Made by a program: the position numbers and the translations under genes. Below the pieces are notes generated by a model that ran no database searches, had not been told where the DNA came from, and saw nothing but the letters and a program-made list of their open reading frames with translations. DNA of 52,003 nt from a virus: the IMG/VR virus record IMGVR_UViG_3300042261_001140, positions 1 to 52,003 of that record. The stretch is one strand, 5' to 3'. Positions 39,476 to 49,800 of this stretch are shown here, in pieces. Numbering within the stretch: position 1 is the stretch's first letter; every line of letters starts with the position of its first letter.

Positions 39476-40267
39476 ATGAACGATCAGAGAAAATTCACAC
39501 CCGTCTTCATCACAGGACGAGATTTGGACGACACCTGGTTCCAGCTCCTTCAAGCACTGCACGATCATGGCAGGCGCTACGAGATCACATCAGGGAGTTA
39601 TGAGGGATCAACCAGACTGTCCTTTGACTTCGTTGCAGGGGCGATCCAGTACCCGCACTCGCGCCCACTGGCTCCAAGGATTCCGGAAGGCAGTCCACTT
39701 CCTCCGCCGACAACCGACGCTGAGATCGAGAAATATTTTGTGGAATACCTGATGAACTCGAATCTTGCTCCGAATGAAGAGTATCGATACTCAACCTGGA
39801 TTGTGGGAGGAAAGTACGAAGTTCCAGAGCTTTCGGTAATTCCTCAAGGCTGGTGGGAGTCTGGTCCAAGAACTGTGGAAGCTCCAAACCAGATAGAATG
39901 GATCATCAAGCACTTCAACGAGAAAGGACTTGGTAACGAGCACTGTTATCTTACGGTCGGCTACCCAGAATCCAATCTAGTCTACGACCAGTCGTACAAG
40001 ACGGATCAGGAACGTGGGACTTCTCCATGTCTCAGGGGTCTTGATTTCAGGGTGGTCGACGGGATGCTAACAACTCATGTCATCTACCGTTCGTGGGATT
40101 TGGTATCAGGTTGGCCGACGAACATGGGTGGATTCACATTGCTAAACGAGTACGTTGCAGGGGAGATTGATTGCGAACCTGGTCCGCTCACGTTTTCGTG
40201 CAAGAGCCTTCACGCTTACGAACACGCCTTAGAATTTCTCGAGGCGAGACTTGGGAAAAACATCTAA
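39476..40267 (+). CDS. thyA-like: Thymidylate synthase, archaeal-like type
   Basis: 263 residues from the ATG at 39476 (AAAGGAG upstream). The C-terminal half has the ThyA core: RGTSPCLRGLDFRVVDG with the nucleophile Cys, VIYRSWDLVSGWPTNMGGFT with the phosphate-binding Arg-Ser and Asn, and SLHAYEHALEFL with the conserved His-x-Tyr. The RSWDL...PTN phrase is closer to the methanogen-type synthase than to E. coli ThyA. It makes dTMP from dUMP, or a modified base such as hydroxymethyl-dUMP if substrate residues differ. Works with the dUTPase-fold protein (28678) in nucleotide supply. Confidence 0.8.
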   Translation: MNDQRKFTPVFITGRDLDDTWFQLLQALHDHGRRYEITSGSYEGSTRLSFDFVAGAIQYPHSRPLAPRIPEGSPLPPPTTDAEIEKYFVEYLMNSNLAPNEEYRYSTWIVGGKYEVPELSVIPQGWWESGPRTVEAPNQIEWIIKHFNEKGLGNEHCYLTVGYPESNLVYDQSYKTDQERGTSPCLRGLDFRVVDGMLTTHVIYRSWDLVSGWPTNMGGFTLLNEYVAGEIDCEPGPLTFSCKSLHAYEHALEFLEARLGKNI

Positions 40268-40282
40268 GAAAGGACAAAAAAT

Positions 40283-40480
40283 ATGAATAAACTCGATATC
40301 ATCAGAAGGTACATGACCACGAAGGAAGCGGCAGAATTCATAGGAGTCTCCCCAACGACACTGAACGCATGGAGGATGAAAAAGACGGGCCCCCCTTACG
40401 TGAGAATCGGTGCGTTGGTCAGATACAGGGCCGAAGACATCGACCAATGGGCAAATTCGAGGGTCGAGCTGGTTCAATAG
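40283..40480 (+). CDS. Excisionase-like HTH protein 1
   Basis: 65 residues. YMTTKEAAEFIGVSPTTLNA, WRMKKTGPPYVRIGALVRYR and DIDQWANSR form the winged HTH of AlpA/Xis-type (HTH_17) proteins. AGGAC ribosome site. Together with the next gene it is placed opposite the integrase, as expected for a directionality factor. Confidence 0.75.
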   Translation: MNKLDIIRRYMTTKEAAEFIGVSPTTLNAWRMKKTGPPYVRIGALVRYRAEDIDQWANSRVELVQ

Positions 40481-40513
40481 GGTTGGATACGGAGCTCTCA
40501 GAGAGGAAAACCA

Positions 40514-40753
40514 ATGGAAGCAAGACATGCAACATCACCGGCATACCTCGAAAGGAAATACCTATCCCCAGAAGAGGTTGCCGAAAAAACAGGCGTTCCA
40601 CTTTCGACGCTCACCACCTGGAGATGCAGAAAGCAGGGGCCGGCATATTTCAAGTTTGGGCGCCACGTTCGCTATGATGCGGCAGATGTAGAACATTGGC
40701 TCTCGAAGAGCCGAGTCCTAACGCACGATTCCCTAAAAGAGCTTCCTCGATAG
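40514..40753 (+). CDS. Excisionase-like HTH protein 2
   Basis: 79 residues. KYLSPEEVAEKTGVPLSTLT, TWRCRKQGPAYFKFGRHVRY and DVEHWLSKSR are the same fold as the previous gene (aligned over 50 residues with about 40% matching positions by eye). The 3' end overlaps the convergent integrase gene by 104 bases. Two excisionase-like paralogues in tandem are unusual. Confidence 0.7.
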   Translation: MEARHATSPAYLERKYLSPEEVAEKTGVPLSTLTTWRCRKQGPAYFKFGRHVRYDAADVEHWLSKSRVLTHDSLKELPR

Positions 40754-41849
40754 AAAGGGTAGCATCCCGCTTATGACCTGGGGAGAGTTTGGCATAGCGC
40801 ATGGTCATTTCAATGGTCTTGTGCCTCATCAGCTCCTTGATCGTCAGAAGCGGGGTGCCCATCAGGGCGAGCCAGCTCCCGAAGGTGTGGCGAAGAGTGT
40901 GGAAGGTCGCCTTGTATAGCCTGTCAGTAACACCCTCGTTAAAACCAAGTCTTTCAACTGCATCCTCGAAGCAATCGCTCACAGCAGTCATGTGCCCACC
41001 ACTACGAGCTTTGAAGACAGGAATCCCAGGAGAGCCGGACGTCAGTACAAGAAACATCTTCTTCACCTTCCCCGTCATGAAGACCTTCTCGCGTTCCCCA
41101 TTTTTCCCAAGGACGTTGATCACTTCATTTTCAAGATCGATGTCCTGCCATTTCAGCCTGAAAATTTCCCCGGCGCGAAGCCCGGTGTGAAGAGACAGCA
41201 TTGCGATGTTTCGAGTTTGCGGACAATGTTTTTCCAGCTCAGCCAAAAGCTTTTCGGTTTCATCGGTGGTAAAGAACCGCTGGCGTTCGTTTGAAACCCT
41301 TGGCATCTTCACGCCGGCAATCGGATTTTCACCGCTCCACATCCCCCAAACCCTGGCCTTATTGAACATCTGCCGGATCACAACCAGGGCATGCTTGATG
41401 GTTGCAGGAGCTTTCCCATCTTCGCTCATCTGTTTTTTGAGCTGCTCAAGAGAGAATGGGCTGATCTCGGATAGCTTCTTGTTCCCAAACCGTTCATCGA
41501 GATGAGTCCGGTACATGCTGATGTCATGGCGGCCGGCTTCAGCCTTTTCGGCTTTCACCCATTCTTCGTACTTCTTCCAGACCGATGAAAGGAAAGGATC
41601 TTTCTTGTCGTCCGGAAGAGCTTCACCATGCCGAATCGCCCGAATGCGATCGGCTCGGATCTGGCTTGCGGCCGCAGCGGAGTACCCTTCAGAGAGCCAC
41701 CCGATTTTCTCCCACTTAGTTCCCTTTTTGCCTGGGATCGTATAGTTGATGTAAAAGCACTGGTCGGGCTTTCCTCGAAATCGGTTCTTCTCGGATTCTC
41801 TGAAATAGACGCCTGTGAACTTCTTGAGGCTTGTCATACCGGACGGCAT
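40650..41849 (-). CDS. int: Tyrosine integrase
   Basis: 399 residues. Arm-binding start, SAM-like core-binding part near 85-175, catalytic part with Arg225 (HTGLRAGE), His317 and Arg320 (HTLRH), His343 (LMRHK) and Tyr352 (MRYAKL). It recombines attP at 42038-42083 with a host tRNA gene. AGAGGAGC before the ATG. A C-terminal tail of 45 residues past the Tyr overlaps the excisionase-like gene. Operator 6 lies 31 bases upstream of the start, linking integration to the repressor. Confidence 0.95.
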   Translation of the reverse strand: MPSGMTSLKKFTGVYFRESEKNRFRGKPDQCFYINYTIPGKKGTKWEKIGWLSEGYSAAAASQIRADRIRAIRHGEALPDDKKDPFLSSVWKKYEEWVKAEKAEAGRHDISMYRTHLDERFGNKKLSEISPFSLEQLKKQMSEDGKAPATIKHALVVIRQMFNKARVWGMWSGENPIAGVKMPRVSNERQRFFTTDETEKLLAELEKHCPQTRNIAMLSLHTGLRAGEIFRLKWQDIDLENEVINVLGKNGEREKVFMTGKVKKMFLVLTSGSPGIPVFKARSGGHMTAVSDCFEDAVERLGFNEGVTDRLYKATFHTLRHTFGSWLALMGTPLLTIKELMRHKTIEMTMRYAKLSPGHKRDATLSIEEALLGNRALGLGSSRANVLHLPHHSERGAQT

Positions 41850-41879
41850 GGTCGGGCTCCTCTCGATTCGATGGTTGCT

Positions 41880-41894
41880 GATTACCAGGTAAAC
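41880..41894. promoter_or_regulatory. Repressor operator 6 (integrase)
   Basis: GATTACCAGGTAAAC, one mismatch from symmetry. On the minus strand it covers a -10-like TAATCA (41884-41879) in front of the integrase gene. I see no good -35. Confidence 0.6.
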
Positions 41895-41968
41895 GAGCGC
41901 ACCCTACCAGAGAAAAAAAACGGAGTCCATTCCTTCGTGTCTGGAACGGAAAAAACACGGAACCACAC

Positions 41969-41994
41969 TTTTCCACGGAAATAGCACGGAAAAA
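41969..41994. repeat. attP arm-type direct repeat, left
   Basis: 26-bp word TTTTCCACGGAAATAGCA...ending GCACGGAAAAA, identical to 42183-42208 on the other side of the att core. A partial copy (ACGGAAAAAACACGGAA) lies at 41946. Probable integrase arm-binding sites. Confidence 0.75.
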
Positions 41995-42020
41995 GAAAAG
42001 GGCCTGCGCGAACAGGCCCT
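41991..42020 (-). terminator. Late operon terminator
   Basis: AGGGCCTG (41999-42006) pairs with CAGGCCCT (42013-42020). On the minus strand the stem is followed by TTTTCTTTTT. It would stop late transcription coming from 42235 before the integrase; after integration it would sit behind the tRNA. Confidence 0.75.
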
Positions 42021-42037
42021 CTAAGTTGTTGATTTTA

Positions 42038-42083
42038 TGGAGCTGGCGATGGGAGTCGAACCCGCAACCTGCTGATTACAAAT
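42038..42083 (-). other. attP: attP core: 3' part of a tRNA-Thr(TGT) gene
   Basis: On the minus strand the sequence runs ATTTGTAATCAGCAGGTTGC, then GGGTTCGACTCCCATCGCCA, then GCTCCA: anticodon TGT, variable loop, T arm, acceptor strand and encoded CCA of a tRNA-Thr. The 5' half is missing, so this is not a working tRNA but a phage-borne 3' end that restores the gene on integration. The T stem contains one mismatch (C-A). Flanked by arm repeats and next to the integrase. Confidence 0.85.
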
Positions 42084-42182
42084 GCGCGTCAAGGTGTATA
42101 GCAGGGATTGAGGCGCCCGTCAACCCGCATTCTGCCTTGCAAAAAATCCCGCCGAAAATTGCCTGAAGTGCCCAAATTGCGA

Positions 42183-42208
42183 TTTTCCACGGAAATAGCA
42201 CGGAAAAA
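42183..42208. repeat. attP arm-type direct repeat, right
   Basis: Second identical copy of the 26-bp word at 41969-41994, same orientation, 100 bases from the core on the other side. Confidence 0.75.
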
Positions 42209-42234
42209 ATGTTCACCGTATACACACCAAACAC

Positions 42235-42780
42235 TTAGTCTCTCATCAGGCCGATTCTGAGCTTCACTCCGCTCGCCGTGTAGGTACCTGTGCCCTTCGA
42301 GATCGCCGCAACGAAAATACTGGTCGATGCAGCAGCGGCTTGAAGCATGAGCCGGATGTTCTTGAGGCACGCGATTTTCACACCGCCGAGATCCTGATAA
42401 TCTCCCGAGGCAACGCTTACTGTACCGAGGATCTTGAGGGCATTGGCATCGCTGATGGAAACGGCCGCATTCTTCGTTCCGAGAGCAACATTGGTTTGAA
42501 GAAAGACAAGCGTCATGGCGGCGCCCTGGTCATCGTCATCCTGAACCAGGACGCTTTCGAGGATGGAACAAGCTCCTTCATCGCGAACGGCATCTTCGAT
42601 TTCAGCCGTGTCCGATAGCACATCACCGTCAGCATAAATTTCGGTATCGAGAGCCAGGGTGATCGCCGCACAAATTCCAGCTGGGCCGGAAGTAATGACG
42701 GGATCTGAGAAGGTGACAGGAATTGGATTGGAATCGCTCAAGGGAAGACTGTCTTGGACAATGGTTACGGGTTGCTTCAT
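42235..42780 (-). CDS. Distal late structural protein
   Basis: 182 residues from the ATG at 42780. AALDTEIYADGDVLSDT-like TLALDTEIYADGDVL, then VQDDDDQGAAMTLVFLQTN, VALGTKNAAVSISDANALKI and TYTASGVKLRIGLMRD are phrases typical of virion proteins in several marine and proteobacterial phages. Beta-rich. Last gene of the late operon, directly before attP. Role in the particle inferred. Confidence 0.65.
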   Translation of the reverse strand: MKQPVTIVQDSLPLSDSNPIPVTFSDPVITSGPAGICAAITLALDTEIYADGDVLSDTAEIEDAVRDEGACSILESVLVQDDDDQGAAMTLVFLQTNVALGTKNAAVSISDANALKILGTVSVASGDYQDLGGVKIACLKNIRLMLQAAAASTSIFVAAISKGTGTYTASGVKLRIGLMRD

Positions 42781-42834
42781 CTTTGAGTTCCTTTCTTGAA
42801 TAGGTAAGGTGTCATAAAAACAACCAAAAAACAT

Positions 42835-43167
42835 TTACCAGTTCTCCACACGCTCAAACATCGAATCGATCATCGTCATGGTAGCCTCGTCAGAGCATCG
42901 AATTTCGACTATGGCTGGGTCAGTATCCCGAACCACCACGAATCCATCCAGCTCTGCGTGAGCCAAATAAATTCCTCCGTCCTCAGGTGGGTCCATTGGT
43001 GGGATGGGAAGGGTGCCGTCAGGGGTGCGTGGGACTATGTAAATCGCACTTCCTCCGTTATTAGTCGTCAGTTGATAGAATACTGCTCGATACCCATGAT
43101 AATCATTTTGGAATGATTTCAATCTTTGGAATCGGGTGTGAATCACCTCGAAGAACGACTGTGACAT
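42835..43167 (-). CDS. Small distal late protein
   Basis: 110 residues if the ATG at 43167 (MSQSFFEVIHTRF) is used; there is no good ribosome site there, and the true start may lie downstream of the previous stop at a TTG. IYIVPRTPDGTLPIPPMDPP and HAELDGFVVVRDTDPAIVEI are the recognisable parts. Similar small proteins follow tail fibre genes and may help fibre assembly. Confidence 0.5.
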   Translation of the reverse strand: MSQSFFEVIHTRFQRLKSFQNDYHGYRAVFYQLTTNNGGSAIYIVPRTPDGTLPIPPMDPPEDGGIYLAHAELDGFVVVRDTDPAIVEIRCSDEATMTMIDSMFERVENW

Positions 43168-43294
43168 CGATGACGCACCGGTGCTTTTCGAGGGCCGCCC
43201 TGATTTCATCCCAACACGAAGATGCTCTTGCCTGAGAATCTTGGTTGATGATCTCCATGGCTTCTTCTGTCGAAATTTGTTTCGTTTCTTCCAT
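43103..43294 (-). CDS. 63-residue distal late protein
   Basis: ISTEEAMEIINQDSQARASS, CWDEIRAALEKHRCVIDVTV, then HPIPKIEIIPK. Two Cys. AAAGGAT ribosome site. Looks like the small accessory proteins that sit behind tail fibre genes. Overlaps the next gene by 65 bases. Confidence 0.55.
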   Translation of the reverse strand: MEETKQISTEEAMEIINQDSQARASSCWDEIRAALEKHRCVIDVTVVLRGDSHPIPKIEIIPK

Positions 43295-43308
43295 TCATAG
43301 ATCCTTTC

Positions 43309-43872
43309 TTAAATGGCCAAAAGTTGGTCAAGAGGGGTTGCAACGATCCAATCACGGAAAGTCATCCAGGTGTCGTCATTGATGAGTCCGGCCGCAGCGG
43401 CCCCGTGCTGGTAAATGGGGCAGATGATTGCCGCCATGTGAGATGATGCTTCATTCTGAGAAAAATAATCAAGAATGTCTTCCATATCGCATGCCGGGTT
43501 GTCCTTGATGAATGCGATTGTAAGCGGCTTCACTTCATTCTTCAAGGCAATCAATGCCCTGTCCGTACCACTCACAAGTTTTACTTCCTCTGGAAACATG
43601 GGGGGATCAACCGGCATGGGTATATCCTTACCAATCATGCTGAGAATGGGGGCGTGCTGTTCCATCAGCATGGCTCGCTTTTCAGTCCTCTGTTTAAGCC
43701 AAAGACTGAGTTCTTCAGGTGTCGGAAGGGATTCAACCGACCGAATAAGGGTATCGGGCCAAGTGTTTATGACAGCGCCTTCCGCATCGGTCTGCTCAAT
43801 CACTGCCTGGATAATGACATCGCCAACCGAGTTGTTTGTCATGATATTAGTGACTCTTGCATTCCATCCCAT
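43309..43872 (-). CDS. Distal late protein, possible fibre assembly factor
   Basis: 187 residues. SLPTPEELSLWLKQRTEKRA resembles tail fibre assembly chaperones in having a charged helix after a beta start, but I see no diagnostic motif. The rest is helical (ALIALKNEVKPLTIAFIKDN). Directly behind the collagen-like fibre gene, the usual place for its chaperone. Confidence 0.5.
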   Translation of the reverse strand: MGWNARVTNIMTNNSVGDVIIQAVIEQTDAEGAVINTWPDTLIRSVESLPTPEELSLWLKQRTEKRAMLMEQHAPILSMIGKDIPMPVDPPMFPEEVKLVSGTDRALIALKNEVKPLTIAFIKDNPACDMEDILDYFSQNEASSHMAAIICPIYQHGAAAAGLINDDTWMTFRDWIVATPLDQLLAI

Positions 43873-43884
43873 GCTAATTCCTTT

Positions 43885-46800
43885 CTAAGAAAGAAGGTTC
43901 ATGTTTTGAAGCCTCGTTTCTAATTCGCCAATCCGTGTTCTCAGATTTCTTAACACTGCTGCCTCTGCAGAGCCCCATGTGTTATCAACCGTTCCAGAAT
44001 CGACAGTGGTCAAAGCATTGGATTTGTAAAGCTTGATAATCGTGCTGTCGCTGCATCTGAAATGTGGGACAATGACGGTAGTGCTGTTTAGCGTTACATC
44101 ATCCGCGTATGCACACATGGAATTTGATACGGCATCAGGAACAGATCCATTTTTTAAGATGACCGAGTTTGTTCCAGTTGATGGCTCTGAAATATCACCG
44201 AGAATGAGATTCTTTGTGGCACGGATGGTTCCAACAGCATCTAAAATGTATGTTGGTGAAGTAGTCCCTATACCTACGTTGCCTCCACTAGGATTAAGAG
44301 ACAATGGCTTGTAAGAAATACCTTGGTCAAGGCTTTGTATCTTTGCCACATCATTATTAAAATCATATCCTAACAAGAATTGTCTTCCAGCTATTGCTGA
44401 TGCAATATTACCAAGTGCTAATTGACAATCGCCACTTGTTGCATAAATAGATAGTTTGTAAGGAGGCGTTGCAGTTCCTATACCTACGTTGCCATTAGGA
44501 AATACAGTTGGACTGCCACCAATAACAAACATTGCAACAGCATTACCAGCATCATTAGAACTCTGCAAACCTATACCACTGTAGCCAGCCCCATGATTAG
44601 ATCCAGGAAATATTCTTAGATTAGAATTAGTATCAGTATTGATATGTACCTTGGTTTGAGGAGACGCAACGCCTATTCCAACATTGCCACCAGTTAAACT
44701 GAGTGAATTAGTAAAGGATATATCAGTAACGCTTGTCGCATTTGAAGACACAGACGCTTTAATGTATCCACCAGCTGTATTGCTTATTTTCAGGGATGCT
44801 GCTCCTGTCCCATTTTGGATTTCTACCTTTTCTCCAGGTGAAGTTGTTCCTATGCCTACATTGCCGCTCTGAAACACATGCTTAGTCATACTGCTATTAC
44901 CATAAGCACAAGTGTTGCTTCCAAAGCCAGTTGTATTATACCCTATTACTACTTCATTAGTATCACCATCTGCTAAAGCTTTAGTAGATGCGCCTAAGTA
45001 TAGTGATGTATTAGAGGTTTGGTTAGGAGATGAGCCATTTGCTATGTAAATACCAGATTGAAATCCTAATGCTGAATTACTATATCCAGTAGTATTATAA
45101 AAAAGTGAATCAACCCCTACTGCTGAATTGTAATATCCAGTAGTATTAGAGTAAAGTGATTGAACACCTAATGCTGAATTACTAATTCCAGTAGTATTAT
45201 AAAAAAGAGATCGAAATCCTACTGCTGAATTGTAATATCCAGTAGCATTAAAGTAAAGAGATTGATAACCTATTGCTGAATTTTGATACCCAGTAGTATT
45301 AGAGTAAAGTGATTGAAATCCTACTGCTGAATTATTAACTCCAGTAGTATTAGAGTAAAGTGCACTAACCCCTACTGCTGAATTTTGATAACCTTCAGTA
45401 TTAGAGTAAAGTGATTGAAATCCTAATGCTGAATTGTAATGTCCAACAGTATTAACGTAAAGTGATTGAACTCCTACTCCAGTATTATATGAACTATGGT
45501 AGCTTGCAGTTGCAGTAGAACCCATAGTCAAATTACCAGAATCAATACCTATAAACGTATTACTTCCAGTAGTTATTACAGTTCCGTTATTTCCATAGTT
45601 GAAATTATGAATAAACCTAGATCCATCTTTGGTAATTATGCCATACTGAGAGGCATAGAGTGTATTGTCTATGTCAATATTACCAGAAGCTATATCCAGT
45701 TTAGCTGATGGTGAAGTAGTACCTATGCCTACTGAATTAGCAGTAATAGCAATAGAACTACTACCACTAATAGACTTCAAAGCAATAGATGCCTCAACGC
45801 TGGATTCTCCAATGGCTTTCAGGTTAACATAGCCACCAGTTGAGCCAGTGCTTGAAACTTCTATCGTGTCGTATTTTCCACCGGTCAATGAAATAGTTTT
45901 TTTGTAAGTATTGTAACTAGGATAGACAGTTTCCGTAACTGCAATCTGACCAATAGCAGTTCCATTCGCCAAATCCCAATTAAATGCGCTCTTGCGGATA
46001 TTACCACTGGAAGGAACACCTGGATAAGTTGCTGATGGGACTACAAGTGTTATACCTGTATCATCAAGTATGACCTTCCCTGTTCCGGCATAAGCCTTTC
46101 CATCGGACGCATTTATATAGAATCGTTTAGTATTCGCATCATACATTCCTTGAATGGCTGTCGGTTTGATCTCAACTCTTGGATAAGATGCCGATGAATA
46201 GAAAGCTCCGTTGTTGATGAGCGTGACGCCAGAGGCAAGAGTGTCGCCAAGAAGGCCCTGTGCTCCTTGGGGTCCAGTTGGTCCTGTAGCACCTGTTGCT
46301 CCTGGTTCACCTATCTGTGAAATATTCCAACTCGCATATGTTCCAGATCCACCTGTTGCAAGCACATTAATAATAAGTGTTGTATTGCTGTAACTTGTTA
46401 CATATCCCTCCATATAATTGGAAGCACTTGCAGATGCACTTATCCGAGCCCTTAAATTCGTTACATAAGCCAAACCTGCTTGTGTGGTAAGTGTTTTTTC
46501 TCCAGTTCCTATAGTAAGAGACGTTGTGGATGTACTGCTATATCCAGCACCCTGTGAACCTGCCGGACCCTGTGACCCTGTTGCACCTGTTGCACCAGTT
46601 GCTCCTGTATTTCCAGGAGGACCTTGAGCACCAGGTGAACCTGTTGGACCAGTTGCACCAACGGCTCCTTGCGCGCCTGGTGAACCAGGAGAACCTTGCG
46701 CACCTGGTGAGCCCGTTGCACCCTGATCTCCCTGAGCTCCGGTTGCACCCTTTTCCCCTGTAGCACCAGGATTCCCTTGAGCGCCAGCTGGTCCAGTTGC

Positions 46801-49800
46801 CCCAGTTGCACCAGTTGGGCCTGTAGCACCTGTTGGACCTGTAGCACCCCTATCACCTTGAGCACCAGCTGGTCCAGTTGCCCCAATAGAACCAGTTGGT
46901 CCTGTAGCACCTGTTGGTCCAGTAGCACCCCTATCACCTTGGGCACCAGCTGGTCCAGTTGCACCAATAGGACCAGTTGGTCCTGTAGCACCTGTTGGTC
47001 CAGTAGCACCCGTTGCACCCTGATCTCCCTGAGCACCGGTTGCACCTTGTGAACCTACCGCTCCGGTCGCACCCTGGGAACCCTGAGCACCCTGATGTCC
47101 CTGCGGTCCGGTATTCCCTGGATTACCTTGAACACCCTGAGAACCCTGAACTCCAGGTTCACCAATTTGCACAATGCTCCATGAACCGTAAGTGCCACCG
47201 CCACTTGTTGAAGTGCAGTTTATAACAAGACTAGTGCTACTATAAGATGTTACAAGACCTTCCATCCAAGATGCAGAGTTGTAAAGAGCCCTGGCACGTT
47301 GACCTGCGACAAATGCAAGTCCTGTTTGCGTCGTAAATGTTTTGGAACCTGTGCCTATGGCAAGAGAAGTTGAACTCGTTCCGTTATAACCAGCACCTTG
47401 TGAACCGATTGCTCCTTGATTGCCCTGTGTTCCAACTGAACCTTGAGCACCGACATTTCCTTGATTTCCTTGAGCCCCCGTTGCACCCTGGGCACCAGGC
47501 GCACCTTGATTTCCTTGTGAACCGGTTGGACCTTGTGAACCCGTTGAACCGGTTACACCCTGGGAACCTTGAGCGCCTGTTGAACCTTGCGTGCCAGTTG
47601 TTCCCTGATTGCCTTGAGAACCTTGTGCTCCCTGGACTCCAGGCTCACCAATTTGCACAACGCTCCATGAACCGTAAGTACCACTTCCAAGAGTCGAAGT
47701 ACAGTTCATTACAAGAGTTGTACTGCTATAAGACGTTACAGTGCCTTCCATCCAGTTTGTTGAATTATAAAAAGCCCTGGCACGTTGACCTGTTACGAAT
47801 GCAAGACCGGATTGGACGGTAAAAGTCTTAGATCCTGTGCCTATGGCAAGAGACGTTGAGCTTGTCCCGTTATAACCAGCACCCTGTGAACCAGTTGACC
47901 CCTGTGAACCTTGAGAGCCTGTTGACCCTTGGGCACCGGTTGGACCTTGCGACCCTTGCGCTCCAGTTGAGCCTTGAGAACCTGTCAATCCTTGATTGCC
48001 TTGTGCGCCTGTTGGTCCCTGGGAACCTGTTGCCCCGGTTACACCTTGCGACCCTTGAACTCCGGTTGCTCCCTGAGCACCCGTTGCACCTTGGTTTCCT
48101 TGTGACCCTGTGGTCCCCTGGGAACCAACAAGACCTTGTTGACCTTGCGCTCCTGTTGCACCCTGGGCACCGGCAGGACCAAAACCGACATTCTTTAGAC
48201 CACCTGAGTCATTTTTATATATACACGAATCGAAATAGAGCGCTGCACCTTGAGCCCTTGCTGTCGTCTTTAGAAGGGTGGCATTTTGGTAGTATTTTAC
48301 GTTCACGCCGTCATAAACAACCGTGAATGAGTCATTGGTTGAATAACTACCGGCAACATATGTCAAAGTCCCGCTTTCAGAGACATTGACCGTATTGATA
48401 GCTGTAAGATAAATGCCGTAGTCAATGGAATTGAAATCGGCGGCAGTGGATGGGTCAGAGTTAAGGCCAAAAAACAATCCGACATTTGTTGCTATAGGAG
48501 AAGCAACGGCAAAGGCACCCTGAACATAACCTTGTACTGAATATACTTGACCATCCCACGCATCATTCCCACCAGTTTTTGTAAATGTCGAATTATTTGT
48601 TGTTACAACACCACCTGACATAACGGGTGTCCAAACCATCGTTCCAGCAGACCCGACTGAGCCGGTTACCCCCTGGGAACCCGTCAATCCCTGATATCCC
48701 TGCCGACCTTGTGTGCCCTGACTACCTTGAAAACCTTGTGTACCTTGAGAACCTGTTGCACCCTGAGTCCCTGTTGCACCCTGAGCCCCTGTTGATCCTT
48801 GAGCGCCGGTTGTACCTTGAGCGCCAACACTTCCTTGAACACCTGTTGCACCCTGAAAACCTTGTGTTCCTTGAACCCCAACATTACCCTGTGCTCCGGC
48901 TGCACCCGTTACACCCTGAGCACCTTGTGATCCAGTTGCTCCAGGAGAACCCGTTATACCTTGTGGTCCTTGAACACCGGTTGATCCTTGAACACCAATT
49001 GCTCCAGTATTTCCAGTTGCACCCGTTGCTCCCTGTGGACCGGTTGCACCGATTGAACCTTGAAGACCTTGAGCTCCTGTCGAACCTTGAGCGCCTGTCA
49101 AACCTTGTGTGCCCTGACTACCTTGAAAACCTTGATTTCCTTGATTTCCTTGAGCCCCCTGGGCTCCAATTGCACCCGTTACACCTTGATTCCCTTGAGC
49201 CCCCTGAGCTCCAGGTGTTCCAGTTATTCCCTGTGGCCCCTGTGTTCCGATTGAACCCTGAGAACCTGTTGCTCCAGTATTTCCAGTTGTGCCAGTTGAT
49301 CCTTGTGCTCCAGTTGCGCCCACAGAGCCTTGAACTCCCTGGGCTCCAGTTGGACCTTGAGCCCCCGTTGCACCTTGAGCACCAGTTGAACCAGTAGAAC
49401 CCTGAGCCCCCGTTACACCTTGAGAACCGGTTGCGCCTACTGCTCCCTGAAAACCCTGCGGGCCATTTGCGCCTGTTGGACCGGTTGCACCGACTGAACC
49501 TTGAGAACCGGTTGCGCCTACTGCTCCCTGAAAACCCTGCGGGCCATTTGCGCCTGTTGGACCGGTTGCACCGACTGAACCTTGAGAACCGGTTGCGCCA
49601 GGAGGACCTTGAGCACCCGGTGAACCTGTTGGACCAGTAACGCCTTGATGTCCTTGTGCTCCAGTTGGACCAGTTGGGCCAGCGTCTCCTTGTGCTCCAA
49701 TTACACCAACGTGTCCTTGATATCCCTGTGGTCCTATTGCTCCTGGCTCACCTTGTGCTCCTGTAGGTCCAGCTTCACCCCTGGCACCAGTTGCACCAGT

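Noticed and set aside
42038-42083. Functional tRNA gene
   Set aside because: Only the part from the anticodon loop to CCA is present. The D arm and 5' acceptor strand are missing, so it is an attachment core.
46113-49700. Leu/His/Pro-rich reading frames opposite and beside the collagen-like gene
   Set aside because: They are shadows of Gly-X-Y codon repeats in other frames, with extreme composition and no ribosome sites.
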